From assembly GCF_039645975.1 (NCBI RefSeq), contig NZ_CP147918.1, positions 1,240,001 through 1,304,000 on the forward strand: a stretch of DNA of 64,000 nucleotides. The letters are read 5' to 3'. The notes beneath the pieces are model-generated. The model made no database searches. It saw nothing but the letters and a program-made list of their open reading frames with translations, and was not told the origin of the DNA. The DNA comes from Sulfurimonas sp. HSL-1716. GTDB taxonomy: Bacteria; Campylobacterota; Campylobacteria; Campylobacterales; Sulfurimonadaceae. A program made the position numbers and the translations under genes. Below, piece after piece: positions 1 to 8,603 of this stretch; the stretch's first letter is position 1; every line of letters begins with the position of its first letter.

Positions 1-127
1 TTTCTTTTTTCAAGTAGACCTCACAGCCCGATGCTTCACTTAAGTACGGAGCATATGAGAACGGCGTATTTACTACGACATCCCTTATACGTTCTCTTGC
101 TTCGTATATTTTATTTATATCTAACAA
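1..127 (-). CDS. ilvA: Threonine ammonia-lyase, N-terminal fragment
   Basis: Only the first 42 codons lie in the window; the rest continues past the left edge. The reading frame carries the conserved start of PLP-dependent threonine dehydratases: an ARERI helix, VNTPF, LSEASG and YLKKE, the last just before the PLP-lysine region. The enzyme would deaminate threonine to 2-oxobutyrate for isoleucine synthesis in the cytoplasm. I chose a TTG start at 127, because a purine-rich AGGAAAAGAG stretch lies just upstream and overlaps the stop codon of the CoA-binding gene. The two genes are therefore probably one transcript. The family call rests on the short N-terminal signature alone. Confidence 0.72.
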   Translation of the reverse strand, partial: MLDINKIYEARERIRDVVVNTPFSYAPYLSEASGCEVYLKKE

Positions 128-136
128 ACTCTTTTC

Positions 137-562
137 CTATAGATTGCGGTGGTCTACCATCGCACATTGATTTTGAACTACTTTCATACCGGCATCCTGC
201 GCTTTTTTAGCCGCGGCATTATTTACTATACCGATCTGCGACCAGAAAACCTTGACGTCGCCGCGCTCGATGCAGGCGTCTGCTATGGCGCCAAGAGCAT
301 CGGCTTTACGGAAAATATCGACCATATCGACTGCAAAAGGTATCTCTTTTAAAGATCTGTATACCGTTTCGCCGAGAATAGTCTCGCCCTTTGGATAAAC
401 GGGAATTATCTTGTATCCGCAATTTTGCAGATATGCCGCGACACGGTGGCTGTCTTTACCTGCATCGGGTGAAAGACCGATGACGGCGATATTTTTTACA
501 TTTGAAAAAATCTCTCTTATATCCTCTTGGCTTGAGTTTATACTCGGAAATTCACACTCCAT
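137..562 (-). CDS. CoA-binding domain protein (YccU-like)
   Basis: A 141-residue single-domain Rossmann protein of the CoA-binding family (YccU type). Family features seen are KNIAVIGLSPDAGKDSHRVA near residues 23-42 as the nucleotide loop, the PVYPKG strand, and a C-terminal NQCAMVDH motif. Length is normal for the family. The biochemical role of these small proteins is poorly defined; CoA binding is inferred from the fold. The start at 562 has a good AGAAGGA ribosome site. It precedes the ilvA-like gene with a 9-base gap, so it is probably the first gene of that operon. It is divergent from the P-type ATPase. Confidence 0.85.
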   Translation of the reverse strand: MECEFPSINSSQEDIREIFSNVKNIAVIGLSPDAGKDSHRVAAYLQNCGYKIIPVYPKGETILGETVYRSLKEIPFAVDMVDIFRKADALGAIADACIERGDVKVFWSQIGIVNNAAAKKAQDAGMKVVQNQCAMVDHRNL

Positions 563-661
563 ACCGCATCCTTCTTGTATATGTCATATAGTTTATTTTA
601 AAATGGATTGTATCCAAAAACGGCAAAGGAATCGATAAACTTTAAGAAAAATAGAGTTACA

Positions 662-682
662 CTTGTACTCTTGACATACAAG
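662..682 (+). promoter_or_regulatory. Small inverted repeat at the ATPase ribosome site
   Basis: CTTGTA and TACAAG form a 6-base inverted repeat with a 9-base spacer. The right arm touches the AAGGAAGG ribosome site of the ATPase gene. It could fold into a weak RNA hairpin or be an operator half-site pair. It is short, so chance occurrence is quite possible. Confidence 0.25.
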
Positions 683-691
683 GAAGGACGT

Positions 692-3232
692 ATGAGCGAA
701 AAGGTCAAAAATATCGGGCTTAGTTCGGCCGAAGCCGAATTGCGCTTAAAAAAATACGGTCCCAATATTTCTGCCCAAAGCAGTCCTAAAAGTCTACTCT
801 CCATTATCATCGGCGTACTGGGCGAGCCTATGTTCTTGATGCTGCTGAGTGCGGGCGGCATCTATCTTCTTCTAGGCGATCTTGCCGAAGCTCTATTTTT
901 ACTCGTTTTTGTGTTCGTGGTTATAGGCATTACCCTCATACAAGCGCATAAGACCGAACGCGCTTTGGAGTCTCTGCGAGATCTTTCGGCACCCAGAGCG
1001 TTAGTGATACGCGACGGCAAAGAGATACGCATTGCAGGTCAGAAGGTCGTTCCCGGCGACCTGCTCGTACTGCATGAAGGGGATCGCATTGCGGCTGACG
1101 GCAGGCTTGTTGAAGGACAGATCTTTGTAGATGAGTCGCTTCTTACCGGAGAGTCCATACCTCTTGGCAAAACGGCGGATACGGACGGTGAGAGTAAAAC
1201 GTCAAAGATCTTTGCAAGCACCGTCATAACAAAAGGCTGTGCAACGGCGATCGCAGAACTGACGGGAAACGATACGGCCGTAGGACAGATAGGCAAATCT
1301 CTTTTAACCACATACGATACGGCTTCCGGTCTACAGATATCCTCGCGTATCATCGTTAAAAATCTCGTAATGATCGCTTTTGCGACGGTATTTGTTTTGG
1401 TACTTGTCAACTGGCTTTTAAACCAGCATTCGTTTTTACAGAGCATCCTTTCGGGCATCACTTTGGCGATGGCGATACTTCCAGAAGAGATAACCGTCAT
1501 ACTCACGGTCTTTCTGGCGCTTGGCGCTTGGCGCATCTCTAAGATAAACGTACTTACCCGTGATATCGCCGCCGTCGAAGCTTTAGGCACCATCACGGTT
1601 CTTGCAGCGGATAAGACGGGAACATTGACACAAAACTCTATGCAGGTGGCGGAACTCTCCGTTGACGATGCATCTTTCATCTCCTCTTCGCAAAAAAAGC
1701 TCGAAGAAAAGTTTCACTCTCTGGTGGAATTCGCGATGCTCGCTACTCCTGCCAATCCTTTTGATCCTATGGAAAAGGCTATCCACTCTTTTGGACGCGA
1801 ACTTCTAAGCGGCACCGAACATATCCATGACAACAGCATCCCCGATTTTGAGTATGAGCTCTGTGCCGAAATACTTGCAATGACACGCGTACTCTCAACT
1901 TCAGATCCTTCGCTTTATATGCTTGCGACAAAAGGCGCACCCGAAGCCGTGGCTGATCTGTGCCACCTGCCAAAGGATGAGCTCGAAGATATCGAACAAA
2001 GAGTAGAAGCGATGGCGCAGCGCGGGCTTCGTGTGCTTGGAGTGGCCCGCGGAGAGTGGCGAAAAAAAGATCAAGACCAAAACTGGCCCAAAAGCCAGCA
2101 TGATTTCGATTTCACTTTTTTAGGTCTCATCGGCTTTATCGACCCGTTACGCGAAGAGGTGCCAAAAGCCGTTAAGACATGTCAAGACGCCGGCATAAAA
2201 GTACTTATGCTCACTGGCGATCACCCCATGACAGCAGGAGCAATAGCCGCGCAAGCCGGTTTATCTAAAGATAGCGGGATCATTCTGGGCGACGAGATAG
2301 AGACTCTTGATGACGATACTTTAAAAGAGCGCTTGAAAGAAACTGCGATCTGCGCACGCATGCGGCCCGAACATAAACTCAGACTTGTGCAGGTACTCCA
2401 AGATTCTGGCGAAATAGTCGCAATGACGGGTGACGGCGTCAACGATGCACCTGCACTTAAAGCCTCAAACGTAGGCATCGCCATGGGACAAAGAGGCACG
2501 GACGTCGCCAGAGAATCGGCATCGCTTGTCCTGCTCGACGACAGCTTTGCAAGCATTACCGACGCCGTTGCACAAGGAAGACGCATCTACGACAACATAA
2601 CAAAAGCCACGCGCTTCGCGTTTGCCGTGCACCTGCCTATCATCATGCTCACTCTTTTGCCGGCACTGCTTCAATGGCCCATCCTTTTGATGCCCGCACA
2701 TATCGTATTGCTACAGCTTCTCATCGACCCCGCCTGCTCTATCGTCTTTGAATCCGAACCCGCCGCCGCCGATATCATGAAACGTCCTCCGCGAAGGATC
2801 GGTGAAAGCCCTTTCTCAATAAAAAACGTAAAACATGCTCTGATGCAGGGAGGCGGTATCGCATTTATACTGATGGCGGGAGATGCTTTGCTTCAGCAGA
2901 TGCAGTGGAACGATGCGGCTATCCGCATGAGCATCTTCATCTCTTTTGTCTTAACGCTCTTTTTCTTGATATTGGCAAACCGTACACTGACATATACGGT
3001 AAAATCGTATGCAAGAGAGCACAATCCTTGGATGATCTTTATGTTCGGTGGCGTGGCACTCATCCTCGCGAGCATCATCTTTATACCGGCGCTCCGGGAG
3101 ATCATGCGCTTTTCGCCGATCGAAGCCTCCATACTTCTTGCTGCTCTTTTCCTTTTTTTGAGCAACGGAGCCTGGCTGTTTCTGCTGCATTTTTCAAACT
3201 CTTTAGGGTTAAAAAATACAAAAGGAGATTAG
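692..3232 (+). CDS. Cation-translocating P-type ATPase
   Basis: An 846-residue P-type ATPase. The cation N-terminal domain is followed by membrane helices, an actuator TGES (residues 152-155), the phosphorylation motif DKTGTLT (Asp307) and the hinge TGDGVNDAP (579-587). The fourth-helix ion motif reads PEE (in ILPEEITV), not the PEGLP of Ca2+ pumps or the CPC of heavy-metal pumps. The sixth-helix region has DPACSIVFESEP. This places it in the broad P2/P3-like class; the transported ion cannot be assigned. An upstream in-frame ATG exists at 608, but I prefer 692 because AAGGAAGG lies just before it. Its 3' end overlaps the convergent diguanylate cyclase gene by 4 bases, so no terminator fits between them. 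Confidence 0.9.
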   Translation: MSEKVKNIGLSSAEAELRLKKYGPNISAQSSPKSLLSIIIGVLGEPMFLMLLSAGGIYLLLGDLAEALFLLVFVFVVIGITLIQAHKTERALESLRDLSAPRALVIRDGKEIRIAGQKVVPGDLLVLHEGDRIAADGRLVEGQIFVDESLLTGESIPLGKTADTDGESKTSKIFASTVITKGCATAIAELTGNDTAVGQIGKSLLTTYDTASGLQISSRIIVKNLVMIAFATVFVLVLVNWLLNQHSFLQSILSGITLAMAILPEEITVILTVFLALGAWRISKINVLTRDIAAVEALGTITVLAADKTGTLTQNSMQVAELSVDDASFISSSQKKLEEKFHSLVEFAMLATPANPFDPMEKAIHSFGRELLSGTEHIHDNSIPDFEYELCAEILAMTRVLSTSDPSLYMLATKGAPEAVADLCHLPKDELEDIEQRVEAMAQRGLRVLGVARGEWRKKDQDQNWPKSQHDFDFTFLGLIGFIDPLREEVPKAVKTCQDAGIKVLMLTGDHPMTAGAIAAQAGLSKDSGIILGDEIETLDDDTLKERLKETAICARMRPEHKLRLVQVLQDSGEIVAMTGDGVNDAPALKASNVGIAMGQRGTDVARESASLVLLDDSFASITDAVAQGRRIYDNITKATRFAFAVHLPIIMLTLLPALLQWPILLMPAHIVLLQLLIDPACSIVFESEPAAADIMKRPPRRIGESPFSIKNVKHALMQGGGIAFILMAGDALLQQMQWNDAAIRMSIFISFVLTLFFLILANRTLTYTVKSYAREHNPWMIFMFGGVALILASIIFIPALREIMRFSPIEASILLAALFLFLSNGAWLFLLHFSNSLGLKNTKGD

Positions 3233-5574
3233 ATCATCTCCTCTATTACTACGTTGTTCTTTCCTTTTGCTTTCGCTCTGTAAAGCAGCTCGTCGACATG
3301 CTTGTAAAAGGCTGTTTTGTCACTGACGGTGTTTTTATTTTTACCGAAATCTATAAAGACGACCCCTATTGAAACGGTCACATGCGGTGCAGCCGTATTT
3401 GCCTTATGCTCGATGTTTTCACTCTCTATCGATCCGCGTATCTTTTCGGCAATATCATATACGCTCTTTTCGTCCTCGACGCTGTATATCGCGCCAAACT
3501 CTTCACCGCCTATTCTAAACGCATAATCGCCCGACCTTCTCATATCCTCTTTTAACACCCTGCCGATGCTGATAAGCACATCGTCTCCCATTTGGTGCCC
3601 GTACGTATCGTTATACATCTTGAAGCTGTCCACATCCAAAAAGAGCAGACAAAATATTTTTTTATCTCTTTTTACCCTTTTTATCTCTTTATCGAAGATA
3701 TCATCGAAATAGCGTCTGTTGTAAAGTTTTGTCAAAGGGTCCGTAATAGACAGCTCTTCTATCAGCTTTTTATTCGTAATATCCTGACGGATCGCGTTAT
3801 ACCCTATGATATCGCCCTCTTCGTCAAAATCGGGATATATATTTGTCTCGACCCAGTAAGCCATACCGTCTTTGCTTTTATTTTTTATCTCACCGCGCCA
3901 GACTTTGCCCTGTTGAATGGTGCTCCACATATTTTCATATATGGAAGCGGGCATATCCGGATGTCTTATGATGTTGTACTCTTTTCCTATCAGTTCTTTA
4001 GCCGAGTAGCCTGTTATCTTGCAAAACGCTTTACTTACGCTTGTGGTGATCCCTTTTACATCCGTATGGGATATAAGAACGTTCTCATCGACGAGTTTGA
4101 TATATTTGTCCAGCTCTTTTTGCGCCTTTTTAACTATCGTAACATCGTGCGAGAAGATAGATATCTGTTCTAGGTTCCCGTCATTGTCAAATATCGGATA
4201 GAGATGGTTTTTAAAAGTATTTTCTTCTAATTTTTCCTCATACATAACAGGCTTTTTGGTCACAATAAGTTTATTAATATATTCTCCTCTTATAAGCGAA
4301 CTCTTATCCGAAGTATAATCAAAGAGTTTTTTCCCTTTCAAGCTTTCCACCGTGTTCTTTAGGCGTTTAGCCGCTATTTCATTTATCTCCACGATGGTCT
4401 CGTTAATGGTTATAAGAATGATGGAAACGACAGGAGAGTTCAAAAGTGCTTTGATGGTCTGTTCTCTTTTATTTCTTTCGGTCATATCTATACCTACGGC
4501 TATGATATACTCTATATCTCCGTTTTCATCCGTAAGACAGGAGTTCGACCATGCAAAAGGTACATGTGCGCCGTCTTTTACGATCCAGACGTTCTCATGC
4601 GAGTTGGGAAAATCACCTGCGACAAGGTTATTGAACACCTCTTTGACCTTCGGACGGATATCTTGTGGTATGAACATCTCCCAAGCTACTTTTCCTTCAA
4701 TCTCTTTTTGCGTATATCCCGTCAAATCCTGTACGGCTTTGTTGCTGAGGACTATCTCACCCTTAGTGTTCATTACGATGATTATACTGCCGGCATGATC
4801 GAGCAGCGCCATATGAAAATCTCTCTCTTTTTGCAGCAATGCGGAGGAGTCTTGCACTTTGTTTAGCAGTTCCTTAAGATTGCCGTTTCTCTCGGCTATG
4901 CGTTGCTGCATGATATGCAGAGTGTTGGAGAGGATATATATCTCATCCCCTTTTCTTCCGACGTTGGGAATGATGATCTGATCGTCCTGAGCTATCTTTT
5001 CTGCGGATGCGGTCAATATATTTAACGAGCGGGTCAATCTGTGCCCTACCACATAGGCGATGATCATGCTCAGCAATATCTCTATAAAAACAAGAAAAAA
5101 GGTTAGGTTTCTGTTGTTTTCTATGGCTTCTATACTGTCCGTGACTTCAAATATGATCTTTGCGGTGCCGATATTCTTCTCGTTTATTTTGATCGGCAGG
5201 TTATCAAGTCTGAATGTTCTGTCGTCTATTTCTATATTTGAGATATTGTTTCTAAAAATATGTTTATACGTCGGGATATCATCATGCAGATGTGAGATGA
5301 GTCTGCCTTGACCATCAAAGATTTTGACCGCAACGATATCTTTAATTTCAGCAAAACTTTCAACCGCATTATCAAGGGTCGCAAGATCATATACTACGAG
5401 CGGTGTTTTGACCAGTTCTGTAAAGAGCCGGCTGGAAGCTTCTATCTTGTCTTTGATCAAAGATTTCGAAAGATAATCCAACGTCGAAAAGTTAAAAGAA
5501 ACGATCAATGAGATAAATATCGCTTCTATCGTTACAAAAGAGAGGATGAACCTGTATTTAAAAGACAATTTCAT
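3229..5574 (-). CDS. Membrane PAS-GGDEF diguanylate cyclase
   Basis: A 781-residue sensor enzyme that should make c-di-GMP from two GTP. Order of parts: membrane segment (about 8-30), periplasmic sensor (about 31-155), second membrane segment (about 156-176), HAMP-like linker, three PAS domains (about 245-365, 370-485, 490-605), and a GGDEF domain (about 610-781). The active site is intact (GGEEF at 689-693). An RSGD inhibitory-site motif lies five residues upstream, so product inhibition is expected. The third PAS contains GYSAKELIGKEYNIIRHPDM, the Aer-like FAD-binding type, which suggests redox input. No EAL domain. It starts one base after the stop of the PhnD-like gene (TGATATG), so the pair is translationally linked. 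Confidence 0.9.
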   Translation of the reverse strand: MKLSFKYRFILSFVTIEAIFISLIVSFNFSTLDYLSKSLIKDKIEASSRLFTELVKTPLVVYDLATLDNAVESFAEIKDIVAVKIFDGQGRLISHLHDDIPTYKHIFRNNISNIEIDDRTFRLDNLPIKINEKNIGTAKIIFEVTDSIEAIENNRNLTFFLVFIEILLSMIIAYVVGHRLTRSLNILTASAEKIAQDDQIIIPNVGRKGDEIYILSNTLHIMQQRIAERNGNLKELLNKVQDSSALLQKERDFHMALLDHAGSIIIVMNTKGEIVLSNKAVQDLTGYTQKEIEGKVAWEMFIPQDIRPKVKEVFNNLVAGDFPNSHENVWIVKDGAHVPFAWSNSCLTDENGDIEYIIAVGIDMTERNKREQTIKALLNSPVVSIILITINETIVEINEIAAKRLKNTVESLKGKKLFDYTSDKSSLIRGEYINKLIVTKKPVMYEEKLEENTFKNHLYPIFDNDGNLEQISIFSHDVTIVKKAQKELDKYIKLVDENVLISHTDVKGITTSVSKAFCKITGYSAKELIGKEYNIIRHPDMPASIYENMWSTIQQGKVWRGEIKNKSKDGMAYWVETNIYPDFDEEGDIIGYNAIRQDITNKKLIEELSITDPLTKLYNRRYFDDIFDKEIKRVKRDKKIFCLLFLDVDSFKMYNDTYGHQMGDDVLISIGRVLKEDMRRSGDYAFRIGGEEFGAIYSVEDEKSVYDIAEKIRGSIESENIEHKANTAAPHVTVSIGVVFIDFGKNKNTVSDKTAFYKHVDELLYRAKAKGKNNVVIEEMI

Positions 5575-5575
5575 A

Positions 5576-6409
5576 TCAATTTTTCTCTAATCTTAATTTT
5601 TTGATCACGTCTCTTACGACGTCATACTCGGCATCATCCGTTTTTATCATTTTTTTCATACTAAGCGAATCCAGAAGCTTTTTGGGCATGCCAAGCAGTG
5701 CCGATACAAACTTTTTTCTTACTTTTTTGGACATCGAAGGCTTGCAGGCAAAAGGATGGCTCGGATATTTCTTTGTCCTATACAATATCTTTAAAGAGTT
5801 TTTGGTCTCTTTATCGCCCAGATTGTTAAAAGTTCTCTCTATTCCGCCGCCGACATCACCGACACCGCGGGCCACACCTTTGTAAACGGAATCGTGAGAA
5901 TTAACATAACGGAATTTTCCTTGAGCGTCTACGTCGATATTATAGTTTTTGAGCAGCTCGTATTTGGTAAGCAAGGTAGAAGCAAAAGCATCGGAAGTCG
6001 GAAAGAGAAACGTTTTTTCATCTACCATCCAAACATCTTTTATCTTGCTCTTTTTATTAACTACCAAGATGCCGACGATATCTTTTGAATCCCTTATTAC
6101 CGCTTTATAGCTCTGTTTTTTATTGGCTTGAATGTAATGATACGGGCTCATATACGCCAGATCGTATCCGCCCTCATATAAAACTTTTTCAAATACAGGT
6201 ATCGAGCGTTCGATCTTCAAGATGACTTTTTCACCCGTTTTTTGCTCAAGATATCTGGCAACGGGAAGCCATACCTTCATGAGCTTAAAAGGGCTCTGCT
6301 GAGGCACTACTCCGAGTGTTAATGCTGAAAGATCGGTTATCAAAAACTGATTTGCTAAAAAAACGAAAAGGATATATTTCACCGTCAGGCTTTTTCTATC
6401 TTTTCTCAT
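5576..6409 (-). CDS. PhnD-like periplasmic substrate-binding protein
   Basis: A 277-residue protein with an N-terminal signal segment (about 10-28) followed by the fold of phosphate/phosphonate-type ABC binding proteins: LTLGVVPQQSPF, WLPVARYLEQKTG and YDLAYMSPYHYI are typical. No ABC permease or ATPase gene is adjacent. Instead it lies one base upstream of a membrane PAS-GGDEF protein. In other bacteria PhnD-like proteins often serve as ligand receptors for sensor kinases or cyclases, so a sensory role is a fair inference; the ligand is unknown. The ATG at 6409 has no strong ribosome site. Confidence 0.82.
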   Translation of the reverse strand: MRKDRKSLTVKYILFVFLANQFLITDLSALTLGVVPQQSPFKLMKVWLPVARYLEQKTGEKVILKIERSIPVFEKVLYEGGYDLAYMSPYHYIQANKKQSYKAVIRDSKDIVGILVVNKKSKIKDVWMVDEKTFLFPTSDAFASTLLTKYELLKNYNIDVDAQGKFRYVNSHDSVYKGVARGVGDVGGGIERTFNNLGDKETKNSLKILYRTKKYPSHPFACKPSMSKKVRKKFVSALLGMPKKLLDSLSMKKMIKTDDAEYDVVRDVIKKLRLEKN

Positions 6410-6570
6410 AAATCAAACATCTTTAAATTTTTTTTCATAAATATCTTCAACTCCTCTATTAACGGGGATATAGAGTAAACATACCCTTATATATCATCGC
6501 AATATTTATCTTTAAAGAACTTTAATTGCCCGTTATTTTCGGTTATTTTCTTATTTACGTTATTTGTACT

Positions 6571-6582
6571 CTTTGCGCAAAG
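6571..6582. promoter_or_regulatory. Perfect 12-bp palindrome with outer inverted repeat
   Basis: CTTTGCGCAAAG is a perfect palindrome in the gap between the divergent PhnD-like and EAL genes. It lies inside a wider inverted repeat, TTATTTG (6560-6566) and CAAATAA (6592-6598), whose centre is offset by about 2.5 bases. It lies 58 bases upstream of the EAL gene start and could be an operator. No known regulator is assigned. Confidence 0.35.
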
Positions 6583-6639
6583 CCGGATAACCAAATAATT
6601 TTGTTATCATGTAAACCATTTTTTAACCGGAAAAGTTAT

Positions 6640-7884
6640 ATGGACGATAAAAAGATCTCTTCTTTGCAAACAGACTCTCTTACCAATTTAAACAACAGAA
6701 CGTCTTTAGTGGAGAATATTAAAAATATGGGCATCGGGAACCTGATCCTCATAGATATAGACAACTTTAACTCGATCAATAACTTGTACGGAATAAAATC
6801 CGGAGATAAAGTACTCATCGAAATGGCAGAGTATTTAAGCAAGATCGCTAAAACCAGAGGCTATGAGGTGTACAGAGTCACATCCGACGAGTTCGCCCTG
6901 CTGGACTATAAAGCCAAAATGGATATTACGGATATCTACGACGATATACAATCCATCATCGACGACTGTGCCTATCATGATCTTTATCTGGAAAGCATAA
7001 ACGATACTATAAACATCCATGTGACCATCGGATTTGCAACATCTGACCATATGCTTCTTGAACAAGCCGGCAGCGCTCTGCAATACGCAAAAAAGAATTA
7101 TCTCAAGTTTTCCGCCTACTCCAATATCACAAACAACATCCAAACCCTCTCAAGCTATATTTACTGGAACAATGAGATCAAAAAAGCGATCCAAAGCAAA
7201 AATATAACCCCATTTTTTCAGCCTATCGTCGACAAGAGCGGAAAGATCATAAAACATGAAGTTTTGATGCGTCTCGTTCAAAACAAAGACGGAAATCTTA
7301 TCTACGTATCACCTACGGAATTTCTAGATATCTCTGTACGGACAAAAAGATATGATGAGTTATCCAGGATCATCATCTTTAAAGCATTGGAGATGTTAAA
7401 AAACAGCCAAAAGCGGTTTTCCATAAACTTTGCATACCATGACATAAAAAATAAAGAGCTGATGCATGATCTTTACAAGTTTTTACAAAATAATCCCGAT
7501 GTGGCAAAACGGTGTACGTTCGAGATTTTGGAAAATGAGCTTGTCGAAGATACACAGCTGCTGCTCTCGTTTGTCAATAAAGTGAAAAAATACGGCGTAC
7601 AGATAGCCATTGACGATTTTGGAAGCGGATTCTCGAATTTTGAGATGATCCTTTTAAGCCAGCCAGATATCATAAAGATAGACGGGAGCCTGATTAAAAA
7701 AGTGGATGTCGACAACAAATCTCTTACCCTGGTAGAAGCAATAATCGCATTTTCCCATAAAATGGGCATCAAAGTGGTTGCAGAATTCGTCCACAGCAAA
7801 GAGGTGTACGATATTCTCAAAAACACAGATATAGATATGTTTCAAGGGTATTACTTTTCTAAACCGGTGTTTACCCCGAATTAG
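6640..7884 (+). CDS. EAL phosphodiesterase with degenerate GGDEF
   Basis: A 414-residue cytoplasmic protein with no membrane segment. The N-terminal half is a GGDEF domain whose signature has decayed to TSDEF and which lacks the RxxD inhibitory site, so cyclase activity is unlikely. The C-terminal EAL domain keeps the catalytic set: HEVLMR in place of EAL, the Asn of SINFA, the Glu of EILENE, IDDFGSG, the Lys of KIDGSL, AEF and FQGYYFSKP. It should hydrolyse c-di-GMP. I chose the ATG at 6640 (CCGGAAAAG just upstream) over an ATG 38 codons earlier, whose extra residues look non-coding. The ABC operon begins 35 bases downstream and may be read through. Confidence 0.88.
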   Translation: MDDKKISSLQTDSLTNLNNRTSLVENIKNMGIGNLILIDIDNFNSINNLYGIKSGDKVLIEMAEYLSKIAKTRGYEVYRVTSDEFALLDYKAKMDITDIYDDIQSIIDDCAYHDLYLESINDTINIHVTIGFATSDHMLLEQAGSALQYAKKNYLKFSAYSNITNNIQTLSSYIYWNNEIKKAIQSKNITPFFQPIVDKSGKIIKHEVLMRLVQNKDGNLIYVSPTEFLDISVRTKRYDELSRIIIFKALEMLKNSQKRFSINFAYHDIKNKELMHDLYKFLQNNPDVAKRCTFEILENELVEDTQLLLSFVNKVKKYGVQIAIDDFGSGFSNFEMILLSQPDIIKIDGSLIKKVDVDNKSLTLVEAIIAFSHKMGIKVVAEFVHSKEVYDILKNTDIDMFQGYYFSKPVFTPN

Positions 7885-7919
7885 ATACAATTTGCGTATC
7901 ACAAAACGAAGAAAAGCGA

Positions 7920-8603
7920 TTGAACAATATTATAGAGATAGCATCTTGTGTATTTAAGTATCCGCAAAATGAAAAAAACACCTTGGATATAATGCCCTTG
8001 CATATAAAGAGCGGCGAGCATATATTTATACATGGACAAAGCGGAAGCGGGAAAACCACTTTTTTAAACGTCTTGTGCGGAATAATCGAACCCGATCACA
8101 GTGATATAAAAATACTTCAGACCGATTTTTCAAAACTAAAAGCATCGCAAAAAGACAGATTTCGCGCCGACAACTACGGAACCGTTTTTCAGCAATTCAA
8201 CCTTATGCCCTATCTGAACGTCAAGCAGAACATCGCCCTCTCATGCGGATTTTCTAAACAAAAAAACCTGCATGTAAAAGATCTCGACGGCGAGATCAAA
8301 AGACTGCTTGATGCGCTTAATCTCTCCAGTGCACTGCTCAACACCCCGGCTATGAACCTGAGCGTGGGTGAACAGCAGCGGGTAGCCGTCGCGCGCGCAC
8401 TTATCGGAAACCCGAAGATCATCATTGCCGACGAACCTACCTCCGCACTTGATAGCAGCAGCAAAGAAAAGTTTATGGAACTGCTCTTTGCACAGGTGGA
8501 AGCACAAGGTTCTACACTTCTTTTTGTAAGCCATGACAGATCGCTTTCATCCTACTTTAAAACGCACTATGATTTTTCCCATATCAACAGGGCACTAAAA
8601 TGA
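7920..8603 (+). CDS. ABC transporter ATPase (MacB/LolD type)
   Basis: A 227-residue ABC ATPase. Walker A is GQSGSGKTT, the signature is LSVGEQQRVAVARAL, and Walker B with D-loop is [11 protein letters not shown]. The LolD/MacB subfamily is indicated by YGTVFQQFNLMPYLNV and by the FtsX-type permease that follows. The start is TTG at 7920 with a weak GAAGAAAAG site. The stop overlaps the permease start (ATGA). It would power a membrane complex that moves a substrate or lipoprotein across or out of the inner membrane, not a classical importer. Confidence 0.88.
   Translation: MNNIIEIASCVFKYPQNEKNTLDIMPLHIKSGEHIFIHGQSGSGKTTFLNVLCGIIEPDHSDIKILQTDFSKLKASQKDRFRADNYGTVFQQFNLMPYLNVKQNIALSCGFSKQKNLHVKDLDGEIKRLLDALNLSSALLNTPAMNLSVGEQQRVAVARALIGNPKIIIADEPTSALDSSSKEKFMELLFAQVEAQGSTLLFVSHDRSLSSYFKTHYDFSHINRALK

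Noticed and set aside
1039-1680. 213-codon antisense frame inside the P-type ATPase gene
   Set aside because: It lies wholly within a gene with strong family motifs, has no ribosome site, and its product is low-complexity Ser/Thr/Val typical of shadow frames.
2905-3372. 155-codon plus-strand frame across the end of the ATPase gene
   Set aside because: It is a different frame of the ATPase and runs into the convergent cyclase; no coding signature.
3592-4173. 193-codon antisense frame inside the diguanylate cyclase gene
   Set aside because: The opposite strand encodes PAS and GGDEF domains; the antisense product is Phe/Tyr/Ile-rich with no recognisable motif.
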